Both the position numbers and the translations under genes were made by a program. The notes beneath the pieces are model-generated. The model saw nothing but the letters and a program-made list of their open reading frames with translations, had not been told where the DNA came from and ran no database searches. This document shows, piece after piece, positions 37,079 through 47,419 of a DNA stretch of 64,000 bases; the first letter of the stretch is position 1, and the number at the start of each line of letters is the position of its first letter. The stretch comes from Pseudomonas sp. SLFW (lineage in GTDB: Bacteria > Pseudomonadota > Gammaproteobacteria > Pseudomonadales > Pseudomonadaceae), in contig NZ_JAAAKW010000001.1 of the NCBI RefSeq assembly GCF_009905615.1, positions 620,001 to 684,000 on the forward strand, given 5' to 3'.

Positions 37079-37969
37079 CTAAGGAGCTGCGTACGTAATC
37101 AGCAATTCCTTAGTTACCTGAAAATCCAGCGACATGGCCACGCTCAGAGCAGTGATCGTGAAGATGGAGAACACGAACAGCTTGCGTGCCCAAACGGTGT
37201 CATCCTTGGCCTTGTAACCTGTCCAGGCCATGTACAACCAGTACATGCCCATCGCAGCCGCGACGGCCAGATAATTGAGCCCGGCGTAACCGCCGAAGGT
37301 CAACATCAAGGTCGCCAACAAGAAGGCCAGGATGTAGATCAGAATATGCCGCTTGGCCACCCGGATGCCGCGCTTGACCGGCAGAACCGGAATCGAGGCA
37401 GCCAGGTAGTCGTTGAAGCGGAAGATCGCGATCGCATACGAATGAGGCATCTGCCACAGGCTGAACATGACCAGCAAAGTCAGCGCAGCGAGGTCGAAGC
37501 TGTTGCTCACGGCGACGTAGCCAATGACCGGTGGCATTGCCCCGGAGAGGCTGCCGACCAGCGTGCCGTGAACGGATTTGCGTTTCAGGTACAGGCTGTA
37601 GAAGCCGACATAAATCACGAAACCGATCACGGCGAACAGAGCGGCCAGTGCGTTGGCCTTGAAGTACAGCAGACCAACGCCCACCACACCCAGCACCGTC
37701 GCATAGGCCAGGGCGAGCTTCAGCGAAACCAGCCCCTGCACCAGCACACGATTACGGGTGCGCTCCATCTTCAGGTCGATGTCGCGGTCGATGCAGTTGT
37801 TGAAAACACAACCGGATGCGACGACCAGCGACGTACCAATCATTGCAACAAGGAACAAGCCGAAATCGACATGCCCCTTGGATGCGAGGAAAAAGCCACC
37901 AGCCACCGAAAGCACGTTACCGAAAATGATCCCCGGTTTGGTGATTTGGATAAAGTGCTTCAGTGACAT
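37079..37969 (-). CDS. cyoE: Protoheme IX farnesyltransferase (heme O synthase) CyoE
   Basis: A 296-residue polytopic UbiA-family prenyltransferase that makes heme O for the bo3 oxidase. It has the motif [19 protein letters not shown] (Asp-rich NDxxDxxxD type site) and several TM helices. Last gene of cyoABCDE, 10 bp after cyoD. Confidence 0.96.
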   Translation of the reverse strand: MSLKHFIQITKPGIIFGNVLSVAGGFFLASKGHVDFGLFLVAMIGTSLVVASGCVFNNCIDRDIDLKMERTRNRVLVQGLVSLKLALAYATVLGVVGVGLLYFKANALAALFAVIGFVIYVGFYSLYLKRKSVHGTLVGSLSGAMPPVIGYVAVSNSFDLAALTLLVMFSLWQMPHSYAIAIFRFNDYLAASIPVLPVKRGIRVAKRHILIYILAFLLATLMLTFGGYAGLNYLAVAAAMGMYWLYMAWTGYKAKDDTVWARKLFVFSIFTITALSVAMSLDFQVTKELLITYAAP

Positions 37970-37979
37970 CAGGGTTTCC

Positions 37980-38312
37980 TCACTTCGCCATCATGAAGGT
38001 GTGAATGCTGAACATGATCCAGACACTCAAACCGACCAACAGCAAGATAACCAACGTTGCGAAGGCAAACGCGATCACACTGTTGCGCTGCGCCGCAGAG
38101 CGGTCCAGGTGCAGGAAGTACACCAGGTGAACCAGAACCTGCACGACAGCGAAAATCAGTACGACCCACAGGGTGGCGACTTTCGAAATGGTCGGGAACA
38201 TCACCAGACCGAAAGGAATCGCGGTCAGGATGATCGACAGTACGAAACCGATCATGTACGACTTGAAGCTGCCATGGCTCGCATCGTCGTGAGAATGATG
38301 TGAATTAGCCAT
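37980..38312 (-). CDS. cyoD: Cytochrome bo3 ubiquinol oxidase subunit IV CyoD
   Basis: A 110-residue membrane subunit with three TM helices and a His-rich N-terminus ([17 protein letters not shown]). It stabilises the oxidase. Its start abuts the cyoC stop. Confidence 0.95.
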   Translation of the reverse strand: MANSHHSHDDASHGSFKSYMIGFVLSIILTAIPFGLVMFPTISKVATLWVVLIFAVVQVLVHLVYFLHLDRSAAQRNSVIAFAFATLVILLLVGLSVWIMFSIHTFMMAK

Positions 38313-38939
38313 TTAGATGGTCCCCATCAGATAGACAACGGTGAACACACAGATCCAGACCACGTCCAGGAAGTGCCAGAACAGGCTGAGCATGCTGAGG
38401 CGAGTCTGGTTGGTCGACGTCAGGCCGTGCTTGCTGACGTGATACATCATGATCGCCATCCAGATCAGACCGCTGGTCACGTGCAGACCGTGGGTACCGA
38501 CCAGCGTGAAGAACGCCGACAGGAAACCGCTGCGGTTAGGGCCATAGCCTTCTTCGATCAGCATGTGGAATTCATTGACTTCCATGCCGATGAAGCCCAG
38601 ACCGAACAGGAAGGTGATGAACAACCAACCCAGCACGCCAGCCTTGTTACCTTTGTGCATCGCCAGCATGGCGAAGCCGTAGGTGATCGAGCTGAGCAAC
38701 AGGCAGGCGGTTTCGCCGAGCACGTAAGGCAGTTCGAAGATGTCGTGGCCCGAAGGACCGCCGGCAACGTTGTTCACCAGTACTGCATAGATTGCGAAGA
38801 TCGACGCAAACAGAATGCAGTCGGTCATCAGGTAGATCCAGAAGCCGTAGATCTTCATCTCGCCGGCATCGTGATGATCATGGGCGTGGTCATGATCGTG
38901 ATCGTGACCTTTCGCCCCTTCAAATACTAAGTTCGACAT
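38313..38939 (-). CDS. cyoC: Cytochrome bo3 ubiquinol oxidase subunit III CyoC
   Basis: A 208-residue heme-copper oxidase subunit III with five TM helices ([26 protein letters not shown] and following). The N-terminus is unusually His/Asp-rich ([16 protein letters not shown]). Close spacing to cyoB and cyoD. Confidence 0.95.
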   Translation of the reverse strand: MSNLVFEGAKGHDHDHDHAHDHHDAGEMKIYGFWIYLMTDCILFASIFAIYAVLVNNVAGGPSGHDIFELPYVLGETACLLLSSITYGFAMLAMHKGNKAGVLGWLFITFLFGLGFIGMEVNEFHMLIEEGYGPNRSGFLSAFFTLVGTHGLHVTSGLIWMAIMMYHVSKHGLTSTNQTRLSMLSLFWHFLDVVWICVFTVVYLMGTI

Positions 38940-38942
38940 TGT

Positions 38943-40961
38943 TTATGCCTGCTCCAGCTTGTTGACAGGAGAGTTCGCCTGGGCAGCGCGCACCGAGGCC
39001 AGGATCTTGTGTTGCTCGCCTTCGACACGTGCCACTTCCGAAGCAGGAACCATGTAGCCCTGATCATCACGTGCAGTGTGGATCACGAGGTAAACGACGG
39101 TGCCTACCAGGCTCGCGATTGCCAGCCACCAGATGTGCCAGATCATCGCGAAACCAAAGACGGTCAGCAGACCACCCATGATCATGCCAGTTGCGGTGTT
39201 GTGCGGCATGTGGATGTCGTTGTACTTGGCCGGAACCTTGTACGCCTCGCCATCACGCTTGGCAGCATAGAACGCGTCGATCTCGTCAGCCTTTGGCAGC
39301 TCTGCGAAGTTGTAGAACGGCGGCGGCGAAGACGTGGACCATTCCAGGGTGTGGCCATTCCATGGGTCACCGGTCAGGTCACGGTTCTGCTCGCGATCAC
39401 GGATACTGACGTAGATCTGGATCAGCTGGCAGGCGATACCGACTGCGATCAGCGCAGCGCCCCAGAAGGCAACGTGCAGGTAAGGTGTCCAGTCCGGGTT
39501 ATCAGTGGTGTTCAGACGACGGGTCATGCCCATGAAGCCCAGAGCGTACAGCGGCATGAATGCCACGTAGAAGCCCGAGATCCAGAACCAGAACGCTGCC
39601 TTGCCCCACTTCTCATTCAGCTTGAAGCCGAACGCTTTAGGGAACCAGAACGCGAAGCCGGCGATGTATCCGAACACCGCACCGCCGATGATCACGTTGT
39701 GGAAGTGCGCGATCACGAACAGGCTGTTGTGCAGAACGAAGTCAGCACCCGGGATGGCCAGCAGTACGCCGGTCATGCCACCGATAGAGAAGGTGATCAT
39801 GAAGCCCAGGGTCCAGAGCACTGGCGCGTCGAAGCGCAGACGGCCCTGGTAGATCGTGAACAGCCAGTTGAACAGTTTCACACCCGTCGGGATGGAAATC
39901 AGCATCGTCGCCAGACCGAAGAAGGCGTTGACGCTCGCACCCGAACCCATGGTGAAGAAGTGGTGCAGCCATACCATGAAGCCCAGCACCGAGATCGCGC
40001 CGGAAGCGTAGATCATCGAGTGGTGGCCGAACAGGCGCTTGCCGGTGAACGTCGAGATGACTTCGGAGAAGACACCGAACGCCGGCAGAATCAGGATGTA
40101 CACCTCAGGGTGACCCCACGCCCAGAACAGGTTCACGTACATCATCGGGTTACCACCCAATTCGTTCGTGAAGATGTGGAAGTCGAGGTAACGGTCGAGG
40201 GTCAGGAATGCCAGGGTGCCGGTCAGGATCGGGAACGAAGCCACGATCAGGACGTTGGCCCAGGTGCAGGTCCAGGTGAAAATCGGCATGTCCATCAGCT
40301 TCATGCCTGGGGTGCGCATTTTCAGAACGGTAACCAGGAAGTTAACGCCCGTCAGTGTCGTACCCAAGCCAGATAGCTGTAGCGCCCAGATGTAGTAGTC
40401 CACGCCCACGCCAGGGCTGTAGCCCAGCTCGGACAGCGGTGGATAGGCAACCCAGCCAGTGCGTGCGAATTCGCCGACACCCAGGGACACGTTGACCAGA
40501 ACCACGCCGGAGATCAGCAGGTACAGGGACAGCGAGTTCAGGAACGGGAACGCAACGTCACGAGCGCCAATCTGCAGAGGCAGAACGATGTTCATCAGAC
40601 CGGTGAAGAATGGCATCGCCATGAAGATGATCATGATCACACCGTGAGCGGTGAAGATCTGGTCATAGTGTTCAGGCGGCAGGTAGCCAGGCGAACCTTC
40701 AGTGGCCAGGGCCAACTGGGAACGCATCATGATGGCGTCGGCGAAACCACGCAGCAGCATGACCATGGCGATGACGATGTACATCACACCGATTTTCTTG
40801 TGGTCGACGGAGGTCAGCCACTCGGTGTACAGGTAGGTCCACTTCTTGAAATACGAGATCAGACCGACAACCGCCGCACCGCCGATAGCGATCATCGCGA
40901 GCGTGATCATGACTATCGGTTCGTGAAACGGAACCGCGTCTAGAGTTAATTTACCAAACAT
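38943..40961 (-). CDS. cyoB: Cytochrome bo3 ubiquinol oxidase subunit I CyoB
   Basis: A 672-residue catalytic subunit carrying low-spin heme b, heme o3 and CuB. The copper-site segment [17 protein letters not shown] is present (His with cross-linked Tyr), as is HFHNVIIGG with the heme ligand histidines. Proton-pumping quinol oxidase in the inner membrane. 3 bp after cyoA. Confidence 0.97.
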   Translation of the reverse strand: MFGKLTLDAVPFHEPIVMITLAMIAIGGAAVVGLISYFKKWTYLYTEWLTSVDHKKIGVMYIVIAMVMLLRGFADAIMMRSQLALATEGSPGYLPPEHYDQIFTAHGVIMIIFMAMPFFTGLMNIVLPLQIGARDVAFPFLNSLSLYLLISGVVLVNVSLGVGEFARTGWVAYPPLSELGYSPGVGVDYYIWALQLSGLGTTLTGVNFLVTVLKMRTPGMKLMDMPIFTWTCTWANVLIVASFPILTGTLAFLTLDRYLDFHIFTNELGGNPMMYVNLFWAWGHPEVYILILPAFGVFSEVISTFTGKRLFGHHSMIYASGAISVLGFMVWLHHFFTMGSGASVNAFFGLATMLISIPTGVKLFNWLFTIYQGRLRFDAPVLWTLGFMITFSIGGMTGVLLAIPGADFVLHNSLFVIAHFHNVIIGGAVFGYIAGFAFWFPKAFGFKLNEKWGKAAFWFWISGFYVAFMPLYALGFMGMTRRLNTTDNPDWTPYLHVAFWGAALIAVGIACQLIQIYVSIRDREQNRDLTGDPWNGHTLEWSTSSPPPFYNFAELPKADEIDAFYAAKRDGEAYKVPAKYNDIHMPHNTATGMIMGGLLTVFGFAMIWHIWWLAIASLVGTVVYLVIHTARDDQGYMVPASEVARVEGEQHKILASVRAAQANSPVNKLEQA

Positions 40962-40964
40962 CGT

Positions 40965-41900
40965 TTACTCCTCTGCCTCAGCAGCTGAATGCTTACCCAT
41001 GTCCATCCCTTCCATACCGGCCACTTCTTTCTTCTCGTGGACAATCTTGCCCGGCTTCATACCTTCATACTTGTCGATGATGATCTGAAACAGGTTAGGA
41101 GTGACCGTGGAGTAGAGTTCAACGGGGTTACGTTCGCTAGGTTTGGCCAGAGCGGTGTACTCAGCCGTTGCCAGCTGTTTAGGTGAATTCTTGACATCGG
41201 CTACCCAGGCGTCGAAACCAGCCTGATCGGTCGCGGTTGCCGTGAATTTCATGCCGGTGAAACCTGCGCCGCTGTAGTTCGCGGAGATGCCGTCGAAATC
41301 GCCTTTCTCGTTGGCGATCAAGTGCAGCTTGGTCTGCATGCCAGCCATCGCGTAGATCTGGCCGCCCAGTGCAGGGATGAAGAACGAGTTCATGACCGAA
41401 TCAGAGGTGATGCGGAAATTGAGCGGAGTATTGGCCGGGAAGACGATCTTGTTGACGGTGGCGATACCCTGGTCCGGGTAGATGAACAGCCATTTCCAGT
41501 CAAGCGCGACCACTTCGATGGTCAGGGGCTTCACGTCGGACTCAAGTGGACGGTATGGGTCCAGCGCGTGAGTGGACTTGTAGGTCACATAGCCCAGCAC
41601 GATGATGATGGCCAGCGGAACCAGCCAGACAACCAGTTCGATCTTGGTCGAATGCGCCCAGTCAGGCGTGTACGTCGCGCTCTTGTTCGTCGCGCGATAC
41701 TTCCAGGCGAAGATGATGGTCATGAAGATGACCGGCACCACCACCAGCAGCATGAGCAAGGTTGCAGTGATGATCAGATCACGCTCTTGCACGCCGACAT
41801 GGCCCTTGGGGTCCAGCAGGGTGTAATCGCACCCGCTGAGCAGGAGCATGCTGAAAAGGGCCAAGAAGCCAAAAAACCTGGGGTACCTTTTTTTACTCAT
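40965..41900 (-). CDS. cyoA: Cytochrome bo3 ubiquinol oxidase subunit II CyoA
   Basis: A 311-residue lipoprotein subunit. The start is at [16 protein letters not shown], with the lipobox LLLSGC; the open frame runs 68 codons further upstream without similarity. Two TM helices precede the periplasmic cupredoxin domain ([18 protein letters not shown]), which as usual for quinol oxidases lacks the CuA ligands. First gene of the operon. Confidence 0.95.
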   Translation of the reverse strand: MSKKRYPRFFGFLALFSMLLLSGCDYTLLDPKGHVGVQERDLIITATLLMLLVVVPVIFMTIIFAWKYRATNKSATYTPDWAHSTKIELVVWLVPLAIIIVLGYVTYKSTHALDPYRPLESDVKPLTIEVVALDWKWLFIYPDQGIATVNKIVFPANTPLNFRITSDSVMNSFFIPALGGQIYAMAGMQTKLHLIANEKGDFDGISANYSGAGFTGMKFTATATDQAGFDAWVADVKNSPKQLATAEYTALAKPSERNPVELYSTVTPNLFQIIIDKYEGMKPGKIVHEKKEVAGMEGMDMGKHSAAEAEE

Positions 41901-42371
41901 CTCACGACCTCTAAAAGCAGCTTTCGCATCGCAGTTGGGTTTCGACCGCCAACACTTCACCCTGCCAGGTGCTGGCAAATTCTTTGGATTGAACAGGGGC
42001 CTGTCAGGAAGCGTTTGGCCTCGTAACAAATCCAGGTTTAGCTGTGGTTTCTTATTCGAATGGTGGCAACCGCCGACGCGGTCCAAATCCCTTGGCGCAG
42101 ACATTCAGAATTTGACTCAAGAGGCCATCCAAACGGCGTCTACAAAAGGGGAAAAACCCCTTCCCGACCTCGATTTACGCCGTCCATACGTGATGGGGGG
42201 CGTTAAGTGGGGGCGATTGTAGATACGTAAAGTTTTATTGACTATGAGTTTCTGCGCAACAGTTAATTTCCGGATCTGTAAGAATGCGCGCATATGTCGC
42301 ACCCTTCGAACCCGGAAAGGCCCCAAATTTCCTAAGGCATTTGAGGCACTCTTTTCCGCAACACTTTGTAA
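41901..42371. other. Upstream region of the cyo operon
   Basis: 471 bp between cyoA and dsbB. The stretch nearest cyoA looks like a long 5' leader. An AT-rich part at about 42220-42260 could hold the promoter. No coding sequence is supported. Confidence 0.5.
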
Positions 42372-42881
42372 TTAACGCGCTTTCATACGGTTCCGAATGA
42401 TGCCGACCGGTACCAGAATTACGGTGAGAACGAAAGCGATCAATGCCCACTGTGCGAGGGAGAGTCCCAAGACTGGCGGATATGGCGTCTCACAGAAGCC
42501 TGCCACTTGGAAACCCAGCGGAAACAGTGAGGCCAGGGGCAAACCGTCCACGATCGGTTGCAGTATGTCGATGCCGCAGCTCTCGGTCGGATGGGTCTGA
42601 ATCCAGACGTGACGTCCCGCAGCGACCACACCGCCGATCGCACTGAGCGTGACCAACACTTCACAAATGCTCAGACCTACGCGTCCACGCATGGCGGCGC
42701 CGATGAAGGCAAAAATCGCGATGAACAGCAGCGCATAACGTTGCAAGATGCACAGCGGACAAGGCGCTTCGCCCAGCACCACCTGCATATACAGGGCCCC
42801 GCCGATCAGCGCCAGGCAAATGATGCCCAGTAAAACCAGGAACTGCTTTTCGCGCCGCAGGTAAAACATCTCGTCAGTCAT
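42372..42881 (-). CDS. dsbB: Disulfide bond formation protein DsbB
   Basis: A 169-residue inner-membrane oxidase that re-oxidises DsbA using quinone. It has four TM helices, the first periplasmic Cys pair in EAPCPLCILQRYA and the second pair C102 and C130 (TESCGID and AGFCETP). Pseudomonas genomes often carry two DsbB paralogues, so this may be DsbB or DsbH. Confidence 0.9.
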   Translation of the reverse strand: MTDEMFYLRREKQFLVLLGIICLALIGGALYMQVVLGEAPCPLCILQRYALLFIAIFAFIGAAMRGRVGLSICEVLVTLSAIGGVVAAGRHVWIQTHPTESCGIDILQPIVDGLPLASLFPLGFQVAGFCETPYPPVLGLSLAQWALIAFVLTVILVPVGIIRNRMKAR

Positions 42882-43067
42882 TCACATACCCTTTGAATGT
42901 GGTGTCCATCCAGATCGAAGATCTGCCTTGTTGCGTGCCCCGGGTGCCCGGAAAGCCGGCAATTCTACCATCGTCGCAGCCGCACGCCGGTGCAGATGGT
43001 GAACACATCTGCATTAGCCGAACATTAACCCTGGCACGGGCCAGCGAACAGTCACCTTCTCCAGATC

Positions 43068-43139
43068 CTTCTATATATAGAAGCGTGCGACGCTTTGCCG
43101 CAGGGGCAGATCGCCGCACCCTTCCTTATATATAGAAGG
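43068..43139. repeat. Two TATATATAGAAG palindromes 3' of hmp
   Basis: CTTCTATATATAGAAG at 43068-43083 is a perfect 16-bp palindrome. CCTTATATATAGAAGG at 43124-43139 is a near-copy. The sequence after each (GAAG-CGTGCGACGCTTTGCCGCAG and GAAGGCTGCGTCTATTTGTCGCAG) is also related, so this is an imperfect tandem duplication of about 45-55 bp. It may be a REP-like element or an operator; function is not evident. Confidence 0.6.
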
Positions 43140-43168
43140 CTGCGTCTATTTGTCGCAGCAGCCAAGGG

Positions 43169-44350
43169 TCATTCGAGTGCTGACGCCGGACCGAAGAACT
43201 CGTAACGCGCCTGGTCATCCGGAACACCTGCCGCTTTCAATTGGCGCTTCACTGCCGCCATGAAACCTTTCGGCCCCAGGAAGTACGCATCCAGATCGCG
43301 GTCCTCAGGCAACCACTGCTCCAGTTGCGCCTGATCCAGCAAACCCACCGCGTGCGCGGCCGCGCTGACACCATCATCTTCGCTGTACAGGTAGAACCGT
43401 TTCAATTGAGGATGCTTGCCTGCCAGCCCCTCGATCCAGTCGCGGAACGCGTGAACCGAGCCATTGCGCGCGCAGTGGATGAAATGGATTGGGCGCTGCG
43501 TTTCCAGCGCCGCCTGCAGCATGGCCAGGGTCGGTGTGATGCCCACGCCCCCACTGATCAGCACCAGAGGCTTGTCGCTGTGCGCCAGGGTGAACTCCCC
43601 CGAAGGCGGGAAGAGGCTGATGCTGTTCCCCACCTGCACTTCGTCATGCAAGTAGTTGGAGGCACGACCGCCAGGCTCGCGCTTCACGCTGATGCGGTAC
43701 TGATTGTTGCCGGCCCGCGCAGACAATGAGTAGTTACGGCGGATCTCTTCGCCGTTCAGGAACAGCTGCATACCGATGTACTGACCGGGGGTGAAGTCGA
43801 GGATCGGCTGACCATCCGCAGGCGCGAAGTAGAACGATGTAATCTCGGCACTTTCGGCGACTTTGTTGACGACTTTGAACTCACGGGCACCGCGCCAGCC
43901 GCCAACGGCCAAGGCTTTTTCCTCGTAGATGTTTTCTTCGGCGCCAATCAGAATGTCAGCCAACTGCCCGTAGGCCCGTCCCCAAGCAGCGATGACCTCG
44001 TCCGTCGCAATTTCTGCACCCAGCACTTCACGGATCGCTTCCAACAGACACTCGCCGACCAGCGGGTAATGCTCCGGCAGAATTTGCAGCGCGACGTGCT
44101 TATTGATGATCTTGGCCACCAACCCACCCAATTGATCGAGTTGGTCGATGTGCCGGGCGTACATCAACACGCCGTTGGCCAGCGCACGGGGCTGATCGCC
44201 ACTCGCCTGGTGCGCCTGATTGAACAGCGGGCGGACTTGTGGGTACTTATTAAGCAACTTTTTGTAAAAATGAGTCGTCAGGGCTTCACCGCCGCCCTCC
44301 AGCAGCGGGACGGTGGATTTGACGATGGCACGATCCGAAGCATTCAACAT
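43169..44350 (-). CDS. hmp: Flavohaemoglobin (NO dioxygenase) Hmp/Fhp
   Basis: A 393-residue cytoplasmic enzyme oxidising NO to nitrate. The N-terminal globin domain (residues 1-137) holds the proximal His in ANKHVALQ-type context (IINKHVALQILPEHYP). The FAD domain (about 150-255) has RNYSLSAR, and the NAD(P)H domain has LISGGVGITPTLAML. Regulatory sites lie upstream at 44394-44506. Confidence 0.96.
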   Translation of the reverse strand: MLNASDRAIVKSTVPLLEGGGEALTTHFYKKLLNKYPQVRPLFNQAHQASGDQPRALANGVLMYARHIDQLDQLGGLVAKIINKHVALQILPEHYPLVGECLLEAIREVLGAEIATDEVIAAWGRAYGQLADILIGAEENIYEEKALAVGGWRGAREFKVVNKVAESAEITSFYFAPADGQPILDFTPGQYIGMQLFLNGEEIRRNYSLSARAGNNQYRISVKREPGGRASNYLHDEVQVGNSISLFPPSGEFTLAHSDKPLVLISGGVGITPTLAMLQAALETQRPIHFIHCARNGSVHAFRDWIEGLAGKHPQLKRFYLYSEDDGVSAAAHAVGLLDQAQLEQWLPEDRDLDAYFLGPKGFMAAVKRQLKAAGVPDDQARYEFFGPASALE

Positions 44351-44393
44351 GACGAACTCCTGAGGCTCAATGAAAAGAAGATGCTTTAGTCAT

Positions 44394-44409
44394 ATCAGGA
44401 ACCGTGCCA
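44394..44409 (-). promoter_or_regulatory. Possible sigma-54 promoter of hmp
   Basis: The minus strand has TGGCACGGTTCCTGAT, 44 bp upstream of the hmp start. The -24 element TGGCAC is perfect; the -12 element CTGAT matches TTGCT in part only. Sigma-54 dependence fits the NorR/FhpR-type activator sites further upstream. Inferred. Confidence 0.55.
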
Positions 44410-44447
44410 GTTAATTTTATTAATAAATTCAAAGGGCTATACGGAAC

Positions 44448-44506
44448 GTGTCTTTTTGACACGCAAGTGAAAGAAGTCATTACGACACATAAAAAGTCAT
44501 TATGAC
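44448..44506. promoter_or_regulatory. Three NorR/FhpR-like activator sites upstream of hmp
   Basis: GTGTCTTTTTGACAC at 44448-44462, GTCATTACGAC at 44476-44486 and GTCATTATGAC at 44496-44506 are dyad elements of the GT-N7-AC type bound by NorR-class NO-sensing activators. Their number, and their location about 40-110 bp upstream of the presumed sigma-54 promoter, match the three-site arrangement known for norVW. The regulator gene itself is not adjacent here. Confidence 0.65.
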
Positions 44507-44640
44507 TACACGAACAGACGTAAGCCGGCCCACAGGAAGAGGCAAAAAGTTAAAGCCTGCCTGCACAGGGTCGATACATCGACATCGACAGCTGTTTGCG
44601 CGTTAAGGCGCACTCAGACACTGCATGACAGAAGGTTCAC

Positions 44641-45537
44641 ATGTCCAAAAACGTCCGTGCGGATTCCCTCTCGCTGCTGCTGTTCACGTTACGCAGCGGA
44701 AAGCTGATGGCGATCAACCTGCTCAAAGTCAGTGAAATCATCCCCTGCCCTCCCCTCACACGCCTTCCAGAATCACACCCCCACGTTAAAGGGGTTGCGA
44801 CATTGAGGGGCAATTCGCTCTCGGTGATCGACCTGAGTCGTGCCATCGGCGAGCGCCCGCTGCTCGACCCGGACGGCGGCTGCCTGATCGTCACCGACGT
44901 CAGCCGCTCCAAGCAGGGGCTTCATGTGCAAGCGGTGAGCAAAATCGTCCACTGCCTGACCACTGATATCCGTCCGCCCCCTTTCGGCTCGGGCAACAAG
45001 TCGTTCATCACGGGCGTCACGCAAGTGGACGGCACGCTGGTTCAGGTGCTGGACATCGAAAAGGTCATCCACGGGATTTCGCCGGTGCAAATCGTCGCCC
45101 ATGAAGCCGAACTCAGCCCTGAAGAGGTCAAGGTATTGAGTAAGGCGCGTATTTTGGTGGTGGACGACAGCCAGGTCGCGTTGCAACAGTCCGTGATCAC
45201 GCTGCGCAACCTCGGCATCGAATGCCACACAGCGCGCAGTGCCCGCGAGGCGATCGATCAACTGCTGGACCTGCAAGGTACGGCCCATCAGATCAACGTG
45301 GTGGTCTCCGATATCGAGATGTCGGAAATGGACGGATACGCGTTCACCCGCACCCTGCGCGAGACGCCAGACTTCCAGGAGCTTTACGTCCTGTTACACA
45401 CTTCGCTGGACAGCGCGATGAACGCCGAGAAAGCCAAAGCGGCTGGCGCCAACTCCGTGCTGACCAAGTTTTCTTCACCCGAGCTGACGCGATGCTTGAT
45501 CGAAGCCGCCCGTACGGTCGAAGCCCAAGGGATCTGA
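44641..45537 (+). CDS. cheV: Chemotaxis coupling protein CheV
   Basis: A 298-residue protein with an N-terminal CheW-like domain (about 1-150: FTLRSGKLMAINLLKVSEII, GVATLRGNSLSVIDLSRAIG) and a C-terminal response-regulator receiver domain (about 169-298: ARILVVDDSQVAL, phospho-Asp in VVVSDIEMSEMDGYAF). It couples chemoreceptors to CheA with phosphorylation-dependent adaptation. Divergent from hmp. Confidence 0.94.
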   Translation: MSKNVRADSLSLLLFTLRSGKLMAINLLKVSEIIPCPPLTRLPESHPHVKGVATLRGNSLSVIDLSRAIGERPLLDPDGGCLIVTDVSRSKQGLHVQAVSKIVHCLTTDIRPPPFGSGNKSFITGVTQVDGTLVQVLDIEKVIHGISPVQIVAHEAELSPEEVKVLSKARILVVDDSQVALQQSVITLRNLGIECHTARSAREAIDQLLDLQGTAHQINVVVSDIEMSEMDGYAFTRTLRETPDFQELYVLLHTSLDSAMNAEKAKAAGANSVLTKFSSPELTRCLIEAARTVEAQGI

Positions 45538-46040
45538 AACCCGGCGTTCACGACGCCTCGCCAGACCACTACTGGCTGATGCGTCGCGACCTGAGCCAGA
45601 TTCATCGCCCGTTGGGCTGGCCTGACTCGTTGCATCGGGTGGATTTCTCCCGCGGAAACGCTGCTGCAGTGCATCGACTGCTCAGGCTCGGTACCGAGCT
45701 GGGCGGAGGTCGCGTGCCGGACTTCGAGACATGGCTCGACGGATTCGAGAACGATCCCGAGTTCGATCCCGCGTTGTGTTTCGTCCTGGAAGACTCATCT
45801 GGTGTCATCGCCGTCGCGCAATGCTGGACCAGCGCGTTCATCCGCAATCTTGTGGTTCATCCTCGCCTGCAAGGCCAGGGCGTCGGACTCGCCTTGCTAA
45901 ACCATGTATTTGAGACATTCGCGGCACGGCGTGAGGGGCATGTCGATTTGAAAGTCATGGAGAACAACCTGACAGCCCGGCGTCTGTATGAGCGCGCTGA
46001 AATGTACTACGTGCAACGCTGCGAACCAGAACCCCGCTGA
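45492..46040 (+). CDS. GNAT-family N-acetyltransferase
   Basis: A 182-residue (or 153-residue) GNAT enzyme. The acetyl-CoA site is visible as NLVVHPRLQGQGVGLALLNHVFETF, and the C-terminal VMENNLTARRLYERAEM is typical. The long form starts at ATG 45492 and overlaps the cheV end by 46 bp; the alternative ATG at 45579 avoids the overlap. Substrate unknown. Confidence 0.85.
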   Translation: MLDRSRPYGRSPRDLKPGVHDASPDHYWLMRRDLSQIHRPLGWPDSLHRVDFSRGNAAAVHRLLRLGTELGGGRVPDFETWLDGFENDPEFDPALCFVLEDSSGVIAVAQCWTSAFIRNLVVHPRLQGQGVGLALLNHVFETFAARREGHVDLKVMENNLTARRLYERAEMYYVQRCEPEPR

Positions 46041-46091
46041 GTCAGTCAAAGCCGCTGTCATTCCGCTGATAGAACAACGATGGAGACTCTC

Positions 46092-46415
46092 ATGAAAAGG
46101 ACCACCTTGGTGTTGCTCGCCCTCACTGCCGTCGCAGGCCAGGCCAGCGCCTCCAGCCCGGACGCCTGGAAAGCTTTCGACAAAACGCTGGTCGACAGCT
46201 GCGTCGCGGCCAGTTCCCTGAAAAATGCCAAACCCGCCGGCTCCTCTGCAATGTTCGACGACAGCGTGGGATACAGCGCGCTGCTGATCAAAGGCCAGTA
46301 CAAGCAAACGTTCATGAAAAACAAGACCGGCACCGAGCTGTGCCTGTATGACCGTAAAAACAAGAAAGCGCTGATCACCGAGTGGGATAACGTCACCACA
46401 CTGCCGAAGAAATGA
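46092..46415 (+). CDS. Small secreted hypothetical protein
   Basis: A 107-residue protein with a Sec signal peptide (MKRTTLVLLALTAVAGQASA). The mature part of about 87 residues has two cysteines (SCVAAS and ELCLYD) that may form a disulfide. No recognised family. GGAG lies 7 nt upstream of ATG 46092, which fixes the start. Confidence 0.75.
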   Translation: MKRTTLVLLALTAVAGQASASSPDAWKAFDKTLVDSCVAASSLKNAKPAGSSAMFDDSVGYSALLIKGQYKQTFMKNKTGTELCLYDRKNKKALITEWDNVTTLPKK

Positions 46416-46456
46416 GCTATATGTTCATCCCTTTGCCGGGCGCCTGAGAGGCTTCG

Positions 46457-47419
46457 ATGAAAAGCGTTGCGATTGTGCTGTTCCCCCATGTTCAGTCCCT
46501 GGATGTCGCAGGCCCGCTGGATGTGTTCGCCGAAGCCAATCGCTACGTCGCCAAAGGAGAGGGTTATCAGATCGTGACGATCGGCGCGGCGCCCTACCCT
46601 ATCCTCGCCTCCAACGGCATGCCCCTCGGCGCGCAATACGAGCTGGCCGATGCGCCGAAGCAATTCGACATTTTGTTGGTACCAGGCGGGCCGCTGTTAC
46701 CCGAAAGCGCAGAAATGCCGCACATCACGGCCTGGCTGCATGAGGCAACGCCGCTTGCGGGTCGTTATGGCTCGATCTGCACCGGGGCTTTCATTCTCGG
46801 GCACGCCGGGTTGCTGGATGATAAACAGGCCGCGACCCATTGGAGCCATGCGCAGCAATTGGCCGATCTGTTTCCGAAAGCCAGGGTCGAGCCTGACCGG
46901 ATTTACGTGCGAGACGGCAAGCTGATGACGTCGGCAGGGGTCACGGCGGGGATCGATATGGCGTTGGCGCTGGTGGCCGAAGATCACGGCCCGGCGATTT
47001 CGCTGGCGGTCGCCAAGCGCTTGCTGGTCGTGGCCCAGCGTCAGGGAGGGCAATCGCAATTCAGCCCCTACCTGAATGCCTCGGCGGACGATGACACGCC
47101 GGTGGCGAAGATTCAGCGCTACGTGATGGAACACATCAGCGAACCGTTTTCAGTGGAGCGCTTGGCGGAGGTGGTGTCCATGAGCCCACGCAGCTTCGCT
47201 CGGGTGTTCGCCCGAGATGCGAAGGTCACCCCGGCCGAATTCGTGCAACGCGCCCGCATCGACGCCGCCCGGCACCTGCTGGAAGGCAGCGAAATGGTGA
47301 TCAAGGCGGTGGCGTATCACTGCGGATTCGGCAGCGCTGCCCGCATGCGGTTGATCTTCACCCAACGGTTGGGCGTGACGCCGACGCAGTATCGAGACAG
47401 TTTTCGTAAGGAAGGCTAG
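46457..47419 (+). CDS. GlxA-family transcriptional regulator (DJ-1/PfpI + AraC)
   Basis: A 320-residue regulator. The N-terminal DJ-1/PfpI amidotransferase-like domain (about 1-185) has IVLFPHVQSLDVAGPLDVFAEAN and RYGSICTGAFILGHAGLLDDKQATTHW-type sequence (nucleophile-like Cys in ICTGAF). The C-terminal AraC HTH (about 215-315) has MSPRSFARVFARDAKVTPAEFV. Such regulators often control amino-acid or quaternary-amine catabolism; no target gene is adjacent. Confidence 0.92.
   Translation: MKSVAIVLFPHVQSLDVAGPLDVFAEANRYVAKGEGYQIVTIGAAPYPILASNGMPLGAQYELADAPKQFDILLVPGGPLLPESAEMPHITAWLHEATPLAGRYGSICTGAFILGHAGLLDDKQAATHWSHAQQLADLFPKARVEPDRIYVRDGKLMTSAGVTAGIDMALALVAEDHGPAISLAVAKRLLVVAQRQGGQSQFSPYLNASADDDTPVAKIQRYVMEHISEPFSVERLAEVVSMSPRSFARVFARDAKVTPAEFVQRARIDAARHLLEGSEMVIKAVAYHCGFGSAARMRLIFTQRLGVTPTQYRDSFRKEG

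Noticed and set aside
39009..40376. 455-codon plus-strand frame opposite cyoB
   Set aside because: Antisense shadow of cyoB.
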